Origin: Bugula neritina
Taxonomy: Eukaryota > Bryozoa > Gymnolaemata > Cheilostomatida > Bugulidae
Reading direction: 5' to 3'
Assembly: GCA_964035545.1 (NCBI GenBank)
Contig: OZ037768.1
Span: 22,966,819-23,030,818, forward strand
Length of the DNA: 64,000 nucleotides
In this document: one piece after another, positions 11,316-25,000 of the stretch
Layout of the letters: every line of letters begins with the position of its first letter
How positions within the stretch are numbered: the first letter of the stretch is position 1
Position numbers and translations under genes: made by a program
Notes under the pieces: model-generated
What the model was told of the DNA's origin: nothing
The model's database searches: none
What the model saw: only the letters and a program-made list of their open reading frames with translations

Positions 11316-14300
11316 TCAAACAGTCATGCTTTTTGTTGTTTCGATTCGTTCATGGTAGAGCTTGTAGAATTCATTGGCTAAATAATAAAATGGCACCTCC
11401 ACGTTCTTTTGGTCTTTCTACAAATTGAAACATCAAAGCATAAATATGCTGCAACATATCCATAGACAAATTCTTTTGGGATTGTTGCCCTTCTTACTCT
11501 ATAAAAGACTTAGCTTCTCTTTAGGAATTGATTTTACAGTTCAATATAGCACAGTCTAGTAAACATGCTTGTATAATCACCTTAATGCAATCACATTACT
11601 TTCCTAGTATAGACACAGTAATGCAAAATCACACAGTAATGCACTTACAATACTGAATGTATGCAGCAATGCAAATACATTACTGCACTTATTATCAATC
11701 CAATTACATTAACATATGGATAAAACAATACAAATACATTATTGCATAAATGCAAGAATAATGTATGTGTACAATACTGTAATGAAATTACTGTATATAG
11801 ATTACTGTAACTTATAGCATGTAACTTACAGCTGAAACTTCGAAATATTTCAATCCGTGGTGCTCGGCCAATTTTTCTCCAGCTTTCGGTGAAATGATTC
11901 TTCTTTCATCTAAATCTACTTTGTTAGCAACCAACACACCTGCATGCGAAATAAAACATAATGATTATGTTTTGTTTGTTTTAACATGAGAGATAAACAT
12001 ATTTCATATTGCTGTAATTAAAGGAGAAGACAACTTCTTTATTTTAATGAAACTTATAAATTAATAATTTGCAGTAGCACTTGACCAGCGTAAAATATAC
12101 AACTTTTACTGGCTCAAAGTTACTATAAAGCTATTGATACTTGAAAACGTTATATATAAGTTATATATATTTTTTTAGTAAGTTTGCATTAATATGTTTC
12201 AAAAGAACATGAAGAACGAGAGAGAGAAAGAGACATAGAAAATTGCTAAATTATAGAAAAATTTTCTGAATTTTGATGGAGTGTGAAACTCAACAGACTC
12301 GTGTTAAAACTTAGAAGATTTTAAAAGATTGGACTTCGAGCTCTATAATAACACTAATGATTACCATAAGTTTTGTAGAAAGTTGAAAAGGTATTACATA
12401 ACATAAGAGTGCTTATTTTAAAGAATGGAGTATTACATCATATATCATATCCTTTATCATATCATAATTCATACCATATTCATACCTGGCACATTCATTT
12501 CAGGTTTCAGAGATCTCACTCGGTCTATCCAACTAGTGACACTATTGAAAGAGTTTTCACTGGTACAATCATACACCACCATCATCAGTCCCGGGCAATC
12601 CCACTGTAATTATTTATCAAATTTTTATAGCATAATAGGACAAAAATTCCAAATTAAACAAATGATTTGTTTCATAGTTAGGGCTGCAGTTATGAAAATA
12701 AATATTTCTAAAAAGACAAGAAGCCTACATAATTGAGCGCTTTGTAAGTTGCTATTGCATTTCCTTTTTCCAACAACCAAAAGATAATTGTCTAAAAATA
12801 CAGTTCACAATTCACATACAGATTTATTTCTTATAAATTGTCTTACACTAAAACTACATTATAATTAATTTTATTGGCTGAACTATAAATACACTCACGT
12901 CTTTTTTATTTTGTTCAGCAAACATTTCTTGGCCTGAAGAGTCATATATGTACAATTCCTAAAAAGAACACAGGTACATTATACCACTTTATTTTCTACC
13001 TCTTGCATCAAAGATAATCAATTAACAAACACTTGATTGCTACCGTTAAAAACTGAGATCAAGCCAAGTGACTAGCAGAATGTTATAAGTGCCCCACTAT
13101 TATAGAAGTTGATAGAATACATTATTAAATACCAATGATGAATAATGATAACGTTTTCTAACTGTACATTCTCTCATATCACAAACCTTATAATTATGAT
13201 GCGAATAACTTTATATGTGAATTAGGTAAATTTTAAAAATGTTAATAATCAACAGGGAAATATATTGAGTATTGGTTATATATGTACTATATTTCAAATT
13301 TTGACAAAAATATTAAAATACCAAAACAAAGCTAATAAAGTTAAAATAAAATTGTTAGTTGCTGCAGTACAACCATTATAAAAGCTGCAGAAAGGAATCA
13401 GTGGGTCAATAAGACCTCTAAAAATTTTGTCTTGTCTCTAATAAAATATAGCACAGAACTTTTAATTACAGAGAAAAACTTACCACGTTGTCTGACTGAT
13501 CAGGTATTGCCACAGACTTTACGATCAAATCAACACCAACAGTCTATAATTGCAATGATAAAAGGTAGTTAAATCTGAGATACTGCAGATATATATAAAT
13601 TACTGTGAACTCAGCCTCAGTTAAAGTAAATAAAATACCAAAAGTTACAACGTAGCAACTATGCTATATCAGTTTAAATTTATTTCATGAGTTGAAAATA
13701 GCAGTTTAATTTAACTAAAATACATTTAAATACATGAGCATTTATTTTATGAATATGAGAAAGCATAATAATGAAATAAAAGCAAAAATGGTATAGTTGG
13801 GTGCATAGATGTTGTTGAGGTAACAGTAATATAAAATATGTTATAAATGTATTTTATGCAGCATCACTGACCAATGTATAATTCTTTGGATAATGTGCTC
13901 CATCACTGTGAAAGACCTGAGTTAATGCACTTTTTCCTGAACAACTATCACCTTTAAAAAACACAATAAACACATATCCAATTTAAAATGGCAATAATAT
14001 TAATAGTATTAACTATTAATATTCAGTGCTTAAGAGATATTAAATAAAATTGAAACTGTAGAACAAAACATAGTCATACTTTTGACATATATTGCAAAAT
14101 TTAGAAAATTACCAAAAACTTACTGTTTAATAAAACATGTGCAAAACTTACAAATAATAAATCAAATTCAATAACTATAACTATAAGTCAAATGTGGTGA
14201 ACTACCAGAAAGGTGTTGGAATTGAAATAAAAAATCAAATGAAAGAACTTCTGCTGCCTAGCCTTTTAATAATTGTTATCAGAATGTCAAATTATGAACT

Positions 14301-14522
14301 TAATTTATTTTTTTAAATACTAAATCATAAACATAATGCTAATAATAGTCACCATCATAATGATAATCATAATGACCATCATAATCATAATGAATATAAT
14401 CATAATGATAATCATAATGTGAAACAGTTTTATTTTCACACAAATGATAATGATCAGCAAGGAAGAAAACACTTAATATTCTCACCAATAACAACAAGTT
14501 TTGCTTTGATAACAGTAGACAT
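11316..14522 (-). CDS. IFT27: Intraflagellar transport protein 27 (Rab-like GTPase)
   Basis: Small Rab-like GTPase of the IFT-B complex, working with IFT25 in ciliary transport and export. Minus-strand exons in transcript order: 14522-14486, 13951-13872, 13543-13484, 12958-12899, 12603-12486, 11939-11830, 11417-11316. They join in phase to 188 aa (human 186). The P-loop is GDSCSGKS, split by the first intron. G3 is YDSSGQE, G4 is NKVD (VLVANKVDLD), and the G5 region is FEVSA. The C-terminus (PFYYLANEFYKLYHERIE) matches the human tail, and there is no prenylation CaaX. The first exon codes MSTVIKAKLVVIG. A nearly identical copy of it lies at 15580-15616, so the true or alternative start is open. 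An AAGATGGCGGG motif at 14710-14720, just upstream of the proximal exon, resembles a YY1-type promoter element. Confidence 0.93.
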
Positions 14523-14532
14523 AGTTACTAAT
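14473..14532 (-). repeat. 60-bp duplicate containing IFT27 exon 1, proximal copy
   Basis: This block matches 15567-15626 at 59 of 60 positions. It contains the 37-nt coding part of exon 1, its GTGAGA donor and 10 bp upstream of the ATG. The single difference is synonymous (GTT/GTC, Val). The flanking sequence is unrelated. Confidence 0.95.
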
Positions 14533-15566
14533 AGTAGTGCAATCAGTAATGATGTAGTACACAAGATATGGATGAAAAGCAATTTTGGCTACAAATACTT
14601 TCTTAAAATATTACCAGGCAGCCAATAAACAAAATGCTTGTAGTAATGCCGCAGCCCTAAATTACAACTGTTTTAATTCGCTAAATGTGAAACCACCTGA
14701 TCTCATAAAAAGATGGCGGGAATTGTTCACATTGGCGAGAGTATTTACATAATAACAACTCTTGTCTTGACTTTTCAGTAAATGTTATTACAGATTGTGA
14801 AACTAAGACTTCGCATTGTGGGGTTTACGCATAGTTTTGACTTAGCCAAACATTCCTTTGATCTGTTTTCATCCCATAATTTACAAAAGGTAGAGAATTG
14901 TAGCTCAAGGTGAAAGTCAAACTCAAAGTCAATCATCAAATTCAAAATCAATGGTTATGGACTATCATTATCATTAATAAATATGAATTTTCATAATCAC
15001 TATGACTTCGAGTAAGACATATACAATCATTGTAGCAATGATTATCATTATGATGATCATAAAATAATCATCATTATAATTATCATAATGATAATAGTAT
15101 AGTACCAAGTCCAATGGCAATAGGCAATCACAATGACTATAAGTATAAGTATAACTATAGTATAAGTATAAGTGAATGACAACCACAATCTAAAACTAAA
15201 TTTATGACAATGTTAATCAGTATCACAATGTCAATGTGACTAGCTTGTAATTGTGATTATCATATTCATTGTGTATTTGTAGTTATCATTATGATCAACT
15301 TCAAGTGCTATTTGATTAAATATCACAATTTCTATGCACCTACTCCAATACGTTAGTCCACAGTATAACTATAAGAAAAGTATTAGTACTACTATAAGTT
15401 GTAACTTTGAAGCGTTATCATTATGAGTATGAAAATATATTCACATTGATTGTTGAATTTAGTATAACTGTAATGGTTAGAAATAGATATGATTACTCCA
15501 ACTTGTAGTTGTTGTTACGTATAGTTATTGCTTATTACTTATTAGTAATGAGAATTAGTATTATAT

Positions 15567-15626
15567 TTAATATTCTCACCAATAACGACAAGTTTTGCTT
15601 TGATAACAGTAGACATAGTTACTAAT
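15567..15626 (-). repeat. 60-bp duplicate containing IFT27 exon 1, distal copy
   Basis: Second copy of the exon-1 block, 1,094 bp upstream of the proximal one. Its coding part is 15616-15580. The ATG, reading frame and donor are intact, so it could serve as an alternative first exon. Splicing both copies in series would add 37 nt and break the frame. Confidence 0.95.
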
Positions 15627-16076
15627 GATTGAAGTTTGTTAGTTTAGTTTTAGGTACCAAACAACAGATTGGTCAAATATTAATAACTTTGATTAGATTC
15701 TTATTGCAAGATCTTCTTGACAGCCTTAACTTACACATTTTTTAATACTAAAAGTAAAAGTGAATAGACATTAGTTTGCCCTTTTTTATTTTAGTGTATA
15801 GTTTTTTTTTATATATAGCAATAATTATATCACTACATTACAAGGCCTTAAAATAAGTTTAAAATTATTACAAAAACCGAATTAAAATAGCAGAATGTTA
15901 TCATGACCTTGCTATCCTAATTATTAATTACACCTATGAGTTGGCATATCTGTTTTCTACACCCTAAACCTTATCTGAGGATTTATATATTGTTGTACTG
16001 CAGATTTCGAATTTAATATTTCTACTGTGTGTCACAGGTGAGATATTGTTGGCCTTTTAATCAGAGAAGTCTCGTC
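15627..16076. promoter_or_regulatory. Head-to-head IFT27/LIG1 upstream region
   Basis: About 450 bp separate the distal IFT27 exon-1 copy (minus) from the LIG1 start codon (plus), so it probably holds the LIG1 promoter and perhaps a shared one. An inverted CCAAT (attgg) lies near 15667. No TATA box, CpG-rich segment or other convincing element is visible. Confidence 0.4.
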
Positions 16077-19000
16077 ATGTCACAGAAATCTATCAGGTAT
16101 AGCATGTGTTCTGTATGGCTGTTAAATGTAAGTTCAAACGCTTTACACAGTTTGATAAATAAATTCTCTTTGTTTGATAAGAAATTTGCTACTTTTTATG
16201 TCATTTTGCAGGTCGTTTTTTACTACAAAACCAAAGACAGTAGATGAATCCAAAAACAAGTATGTAGCTTTTTTATTTGCTTTAGTGACTCATACAAGCA
16301 CACTGCCCCTTAAAATGCTTTACTTTGTTTAGCCTTGATGCTTTTAGACTAATGAGCTGTGCATTTCATTGTTTTTGGTATCATATCAAATGGCAAGTAA
16401 AATATATGGGAGGTGCAAAACTAATGCAAAAATGAACAAATCAATTGCTAGAGGCTGTCATTTTTGTAAAATCGATGTGTGACAATTCCCGGAATGACAA
16501 CTTCAACTTGAAATATTCGTATAAACATTTACTTGAAGTATTTTAGTTTGAAAATGGTTAAAATATGTAAGTTACACGCTTGACTAATGCTTGAAATATA
16601 TTAACCAGCAAAACTGCTAAAAAGTGAACTTTCGTTTTGACCAGTTTTATGCAACAGATTTCAGAGTTGTCTTACCTGCACTATTCTATTTTAAAGCTAG
16701 CCCCTGCACCTATGAATTCTCCACTGGCATAAATCCTACATTAGGGTGGCTCATTCAGTGTTCTCTCCAATTTATTTTAAACTCAGTTTGTAGGCTAATT
16801 TTCCTCTATTATATAGAAGACCAAAGTATGTCATAAGTTTACTAGATAAAAGCATTTTATTTGTCTGGGACTGAACCTCTAATTTAGTGACTATATTTTC
16901 CACATTAGTTATTTCACTATCACGCTGAGAGTTATCTTGTCTTTTATCTTAAATATCACACTCCTCAGCATTCAGTGTTGGAACTACCAACTTACATAGA
17001 GATATCTGTGTAATCTAGAAAATCCCCTCTAAAGAGAACAAATGGATCCCCTGTAGTAGAAGATTCACCCGTTAAGCCAACAAGATCGGCGAAACGAGTG
17101 ATTGAGAGCGACTCTGAGGAGGAAACAGTTAGCCCAGTCGAGTCACAGGCCTCATCCGCTGATAAGGTGTGATCTACTGCCTTTCTTGGTATCTTTCTGC
17201 AGATGTTAGCTGTGTTATCCTGTAAATCTAAGCTGCCGGCATTTAGTCCACGGACCAGAAATCGGAAACGATGAAATGCTAATTGTTAAGAGTTTGTTTT
17301 AGCATCCGTCTGCAATGAAGTGTCTCTTCTGCTCTATTGAGTGGAAAGTGTAAAATGGTTTCTAAAAATAATGTACAAACATATCAGATTCAGGTGCTAG
17401 GGTGTTGTGAAATTTGTCCTCATTTTCTCTTCAGATAGTTGTAGTCTAAAAGAGAATTTAATATGTTATGTTTTGAAAACGTTATGCCAACCTCAAACCC
17501 TTCTGTGACTATTAGTATAAGCTCACGTGCCAGTTGAAACATCAGCAGTTTATAGTTATATATTTATTTACTTTAACCAAGTATCTCATACACTCAACCA
17601 CTGAAATTCTTTCGGAAGCAAGAAATAGTCACAATTTGGCCGAGTAGAGAAAAATAGCGTAGACTATGATGTCATTTCCTATTAAACCGGGGTTGATAGC
17701 TGTCAGCCTTCAATGACTCTCTCAATAAAATCCCCACCTTTTTTTATTTGTTGAACCCAATGCTATATTTAAATGAACTGTTTTAAAAAAATGTTCTATT
17801 TTAAATCAAAATGATTAACACTCAATTTATCAGTTATTTTTATATAAAGACTTTCCACCAGCTAAATTAAGATTTATCAAATAAGTTGAGAGAAAGCTCC
17901 TGTTACAACTCTTTCGTTCAGATTTTGACTTCTCAGATAAAAGTTCTGCTGTACATGACTATTCAGAGTTATTCACCCTTGACTCTTGCTCCGTTTAGCC
18001 TTGTGGAGTTGTCAACCCTGCTGTGTAGTTTATGTAATGTATTGATTAGAAAGAGTCACCGGGGTCAAGTAAAGAGAACAAGATAACCGCAGCACCGGGT
18101 ACATCGAGTAGTTTAGAGTTGCCTACCTCCGTGTCCCCTCTAATCCCAGCTAAAAGAAAAACAGGTGAACACACAGAGTGAATATCTCACTGGTCTGAGC
18201 TTTAGTTCTCTGCTAATATTTAGGGACTATAAATGAGCACCTCGAAAAATAATTTACAGCATATTGAAATAAAAGATTGGAATATAATTAAGAGAGTTAC
18301 TTTATATCAATGTGTTACGCTCAAAGCTGCTTTTGCCTGTAAACTGAACACTTTCTATGTGTGCTGGCTAGCTGTGATAACTGATAGCATTTAACAAATA
18401 AATTCCATCAAGGTATCATTTCCCATTTTAAATTGTAAGTTGTTCACACATTAGTAGATAGTATATCTTAAAGAAAGGTAAATATTTGAACTGATACAAG
18501 ATACAATGTATACTAGTTGGTGCACACATACTGATGGTCCAGTTAATAATAGAACTTGACTATTGTTTAAAATCGGCAAAATAACTTCAACCTGTTGAAA
18601 TGGCTTGTGATGTTACAATATTCTTGCCTGTTTAAACAATTCAGCTAATGAAAGACAGAATTTTGTATAATTTAGTAGTAACTAATAACCAAAAGTATTT
18701 TAAATAATTGTCTTGTTTAATTCACATCTACAGCACCTAGAAAGAAATTGAAGACATCCAGTGAGGCTTCGGCAGCGTCTGATGAGAAATCTCAGTCAGG
18801 AGACACGTCTGCTAGCGGAGATGACGTTGAAAGTCTGGAGGAAGTATGTGTTTGTTGGTTTTATAAGTGAATTCTAAAACTTTTGTGAAGTTATTTTCGA
18901 ATAGTGCGACTTGTAATATATTTGCAATAGACTCTTAATGCATGCAGTAGACTTGAAGTTTTACTAGCAAGAAGCCTTTGCTGGCCTTCATTTTATTTTG

Positions 19001-22000
19001 CTAAGATGTTTTTAAAATTTGCTGTAAATTATTCAGGTGAAAGACAAGCAGTCAAAAGCAACTTCAAGTAAACAGGCACCAAGTCCAGCCAAAAAGGCGC
19101 CAAGTCTAGCCAAAAAGGCGCCAAGTCTAGCAAAAAAGGTGCTAAGTCCAGTTAAGAAGGCGCCAAGTCCAGTTAAAAAGGCACCAAGTCCAGTTAAGAA
19201 GGCACCAAGTCCAGCAGAAAAAGAATCGCCACTAAAAGAATCCACAAGTCCTGTGAAGAGACCCGCGAGTCCTGTTGAGAAGTCAAAATCTTCCCTTAAG
19301 ACCAAGAGGTTAGTGTTACATTATGTTCTTGTGTCTGCTGTCTACTTACACGGCATATGATCAATATGCAATCTCACCGTTTCTCACCGTAGATGTTATC
19401 CTCCTGGCGGGTAACGAGGGTTCTGCATAGCATGTGTGTGTATAAGAGATATAAAAGAGAATAGGAAATTGTGTTTTTCTTTTTTATTTAAATTGCAGAA
19501 ATCATAAATAAAAATTACAATCATAACATAATTTTTTTTAAAATGATTCACAAGTAGGTAATTGACTCATTGTTTTCTAATGCAGGTTTTTTGGTTGTTT
19601 TGCCATATTTTTGCACATAAGTATTTTAATGCACTAGTTGACAACTTAAATAAGCATTACATGATTTAGTTTAAAAATCATTAGAATATTTTTATATATA
19701 TTTACATGGATGAACAGAACTACAATGTTTCATTATATACAAGTGATAACATAATTATATACAACAGCTAAAAATATGTCTAGTCGTGGAAAGAGCGGAA
19801 GTATGGGTAGATTACTCTAACAAATAGCCTGAAAACATTGTATAGTCATTCATAAGGGCTGATCCTTTGTTCAGTTGTATCCATATCCGATCGTCTCTCA
19901 CCAGTTCGAGTATAACCGTAGTACCTCCTGTTCCGTACCTGCCCGACAAATACATTCGGCATTATAATAAACTAAGCTGCAACATTGATTAAAAAACTTT
20001 TTTAATTTTAATTTTTTTGTTATTCTACTCAGTGCGGTGTTTACAAGACATACTATGTTGCTCTCGATAGCAATGTTTTCGATAACCGTACCCGTTTCTG
20101 GCGTCCCCAAACACCGGCAGGTAGTGACGCTCGTTTAGCATTAGCCAGGCGTAGCAGTCCGTGTTTTCTTGTGACATCACGTGTAAGTGGAATATGTAAG
20201 TTCCGTTGCCGAGCACTTCAAACTGAGACGTCTGTGTGTTGAAACTAAATAATAATTGAGTTTAATCATTTTTAAAATATATATTACAAAAGGCTACAAG
20301 TGAAATAATAACAGTGTGCTTTATAAAATCTGAGATTTTAATTTAACTTCAAACTGAATTAGTGAAAACTGTTCACCATACCTTTTTCCAATGTTGGTGA
20401 AGATCTTGTCAAATGTAACTGTGGTGTCATCAGTCACTGGGCCTAACTTATTTCGTCTGGATACACTGAATGCGACGCTAGCTCTTCCTGAATGCCTACT
20501 TATTCTAGCGGGTCCACCAGCATCTCCTTTTTCTCCCTTCTCTCCTCTTACTACTGGCCCTTAATATAAAGTGTATAGCATTCTTTCAGTTTTCCATGCA
20601 GATTAATTATATTATAATAATAATTTAAACATGCAGTTGGTTTTAAATAGGCAGCATGTCTTGTTATGAACTTCAAAGACTTTTGTTTGTTGGCCTACAA
20701 ACAAAACCAATTTCCTTCCTAGTGGTTTTCTTATACTTCAGGTTTTTAGTGCCGCCTTCTAATAGAGCTATTTTTGTTCAAAGATTATAGAAAAATCTAT
20801 GATATGCAAATACTATAAGCTCTATATGCATATTTGAAACTAATTTTCATTGGAAAATCAATATAATTCTACCAAATTTGCAACTACCTTATATTTGAGT
20901 TTCAGATATATTCAGGTCGCAAGCCTTTCATCAAAGTTATTACATTAATATTGTTTATGATTGCTAGGTTTGTGATAGAAATTCTAAGACCTCTACAAAT
21001 GTTTTATTAGTAGCTTAAATCCGGCAATTCGAGTTGTTACTAAAGAAAATTATTGATAATTTATAATTGATTGTAATAGAATTAACAAAGGTAACAAGTC
21101 TATGCTGTGGCTAAGCCATCCATTTGAGTCTCAAGTGCTAGTTTAGGTATGAATAGAAACCTGCTACTATATAATATCAAGGACACTCGTGTGTTCATAC
21201 ATTAATTATACAATGCAAATATCAAGTTTAAACCAACTCAATTTAACAGGCTTCTAAGCTTTTTCTATGTAATAGTTTTGTTACCTGGAGGTCCAGGTTG
21301 TCCCTGCTCACCAGCATGACCTTTTCGACCTCTGGATCCACTCATACCTATTGGGCCTGAAAACGAATAAGAATACTGATGATAGTATCAAGTGGGTGTA
21401 GATTTATGGGATTGGAAATTGGGGAAAAGGTTCAAAAAAATAATTTACCAGGTGGACCCTGCATTCCCATTGGACCAGCAGAGCCTGGTAGACCTGGTAG
21501 ACCATCTCTTCCATGCAATCCATTGGCTCCCGGGACACCTGGAGTTCCTATCGTGCATACACTTCTGCTACACGGGCAGTTATTGTCCTCCATGGATCCT
21601 TTGTCACCTTTCAGTGAGATGCTGTTAGCTCTACATATGCATATAAATAGACTGTCAACTTGTGAAGAATAACTTAAAATAGTTTAGCTACAAAGTTTAT
21701 TTATATCTAATAAACATAAATTGAACATAGAAGAAAATAGCTATTGCCATGATTGGGGATGCAGGACCCATCACCTGCTAGCTTCCTCTTAAATCAATAC
21801 TTGAATGACAAATTCTGATTTAGTGTCACCATTAGCAGTTGTTGCATTTAGTTCAAAGACCAAATATTTCAGCAGAAATCTCCCGAGGTAGCAAAAACTG
21901 GTTTCTATGGAATCAAAATGCTTTTGATGTCTTTGAAGCTACCAGTGGTATATAATTTTATTATGTTAACATTATATAATGGTGCAGTTCGGAGTGATTC

Positions 22001-25000
22001 ACTTTCACTGTCAACTTTTGCCAAATCTCTTTCATGATTTGCTAATTGTTTTACCACCAGTGTTCTAATGTCACTTGCCAACTTATTTGGAAAAGCAAAA
22101 CTGTTCAAAGTTTTCACCAAAATTATTTTTAGTTTGAAAATTTGCTTAGTGATTTTTTTCTCATGCATTGATGTAGACTATCACCTTGTTAATGTTGCGG
22201 TTTTTCTGCAATATTTGACTAACCATAATGCTGGTGAGAGTAAATAGCTTTATTGGAGGCAAAAAGCAAACTTGAAAAGATAGATAGCTTAATGATGAAC
22301 AAACATTCTAGCATCATCTGAAGACTTTAACAAATACTTGGCATTTATAATGGATTATGACTAGATTAGCTACTGGTCACAATTAACTCAGGAGTAACAG
22401 GTATAGTGGGGGCTGTACACTGATAAGAAAGTGTTTGCCCAGACCAATTAATGGAAAAATACTTTCAAATAATCATTTTATAAGCATTTTTTTTATAAAT
22501 GACTATGATGAGCAAGCATAATTAAGGTCATTCTAATTTAATGTTTATTATACTCCACTTACGTTGGTTGTATGTCTTGTCCCCTCACTTGAAATAGTAC
22601 TATCATATTTGTGAATGTCATGTAACATATAAATCTGTGTACAAACATTTTGAGAGTTTCTACAAGTAATAGCAACTTCTGAAATAACATGTTGTTACAC
22701 TTGCCATTATTGTTGCTAACAAATTATAAAAACAAGATGAATAATCTAAACATACAACAATAAATTTTCCCACAATAAAAATAACTTACTCCATAATAAC
22801 AATAACTTACCCCACAATAACTTACTTCACAATAACTTACTTCACAAAACTTACAGCAAATAATTATTAATATTATATATTTAAATAATTGGAATATCTA
22901 TTGCAGTTTTCAAGCTTGAATGAACAGAGCGATATTTGTTTCATATATTATACCTATTGAATAGTAGTATATAGCAACAACTCATCAAATGCTCAGCCTG
23001 TCATTGGTCGATTCTACATCCTACCAACCAATGAACAGCATTTATAATATTACTATATACAAGACATCCTAAACTTTTAATCAATGTATCTACATTTTAA
23101 CTCCACTGAAGTGAAAAGTAACAGGAGAACTGACTAACGTTACACATGCACAATGAAACTAATCTTAAAAAGGATCTTTCTTCACAACATTTGGAATTTC
23201 TGTAATTAAATAATATAAAAACATCACTTATCTGGTCACATGTAATAGAGCTTGGAAACTAATAGAGAAGTTATTCTAATATTATGATGAGGTAGATTGA
23301 GGAGGTTCTGCTATCATTGCATACATTCTGATCTTAAATTTCAGACAGCTAGGAAAAATACACAACACCTAGGGAAACAACTTTACGTATAGGCTTTAAC
23401 ACAAGCTGGTGTTGAAAAATTACATTCATTCTGGTTTTATTGGAACCATTTCATACTAAACACCTTTTAACTTGGCAGCATAATTCTAAGCTGGGTTGAT
23501 GCCATGATATGTCAAACAGTAATAATAATTAAATAAGCAAGGCTGTAGCACTTGCTATGTGCTGTCTCTTAGCTTGCACAGTCAAGTCTCAGAACAAACA
23601 TGGAACATGATCTTGTGAGCAAGGACTTGGACACTTGACATCAAGTGCTCTTCAGCGATTAAAGTGTTAGCTGGTAGTAATTGTGAGCACCTGTCTTGTA
23701 GTATTGGACTTCCTTTCCTTCTCAACACGCTTTATGCCAGACTACTACAATTCAGACTCTATTAATTATGATATTTAATACTTTGTTGTGTTTTATATGT
23801 TTCACACTTTTATAATTAAAGGCTCCACAAAAAAATTCTTGCAATTGTGGAACAGGTAAACATTGGTGCAAACGGGTTTCTTTCCATGTGGTGGGAAAGG
23901 CAATGGGGGATTTAAAAATGTCTTTCCTAGACAATCTTACAATTACTAATTATAAATGTCACAAAATTTGACAGAAAATACTTTTTGTCCATGTAACAGC
24001 AGGCATCTTGTTGCCAACAGGAGATATGTATACAAATAAATAAATATTGTATCAATTGCAGTGATTTCTCCCATGCCTTTGGCATTTCGGCTAATGACAT
24101 TTGAAACAAGTGCTACTGGGTGTAATCTCTTGATTGGCAGATGTGGTTAGTCCCTTGACTGTAATAAATCACATTAACGTGCTGCTAAATCAACTATTAG
24201 CATACCAAATCTGTTTCTTTCATTCAGCAACCATCTTCTAATTGCATGTAAATAAACATAATAACAAAAATTGAAATGTTAAGCACTTGGCTGGTTTACA
24301 TGATTGCTAGTCCTGTACAAGTTTTTATAATGGTTTTTTGATTGTTCACCAAGTTTTGGTGCTATTCCATGTTCCTTCATCTATTTAAAAGGAAGAACTG
24401 AAATTTTATAAAAAACTATTCAACTTAAATTAATTCTTGATAGTAATAAGCAGATTATATAGGAATAAGTCATAACTGGTGCTCATGGTTTCTATGCTAC
24501 TTTAAAACCCCTGTCTTCATATTTAAGGCCAGATATTTATTGCTATAAAAAAGCCTGTATCAAGGCTTGTATAACAAAATGTGACGTATTCAAAGATTTT
24601 TTTACAAGTGTTTCTAGAAGCTGAATGCCAACATAGGTTGACATTTCAAGTTATGATGAGTCAGAAAAATCAATATGATTGAATCACTAAATCAGCATGA
24701 CTCATAATCTGGAGACCATGAGGGAGTTGTCTTACTCCTATCAATATAATTTAAATTGTATTCCGTTAGTTTCTAATGTTAATCTTCTAGTAACCAGAAT
24801 GCCATGGCCAACTTTTTCTCTAAGAAGCCAAAAAGCGATGATGTGACAGAGCAGAACTCTGGAGCGGATTATGATCCTAGCAAGGCTCGCTATCATCCTG
24901 TAGAAGATGCTTTCTGGAAAAAAGGGGTGGAGTATGTATATACAAGAGGGGTAATTCCCAAAATTATTAATAAAAGTTATATGCTTAAAATATTCATGTT

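Noticed and set aside
20025-20216. Alternative C-terminus of the C1q protein reading on to [17 protein letters not shown]
   Set aside because: Reads through the intron donor GTACGG at 20091. Splicing to 19938 restores the conserved [14 protein letters not shown] head.
21905-22168. 87-codon minus-strand ORF upstream of the C1q exons
   Set aside because: No signal peptide, collagen or other family pattern and no convincing splice link to exon 21630-21449.
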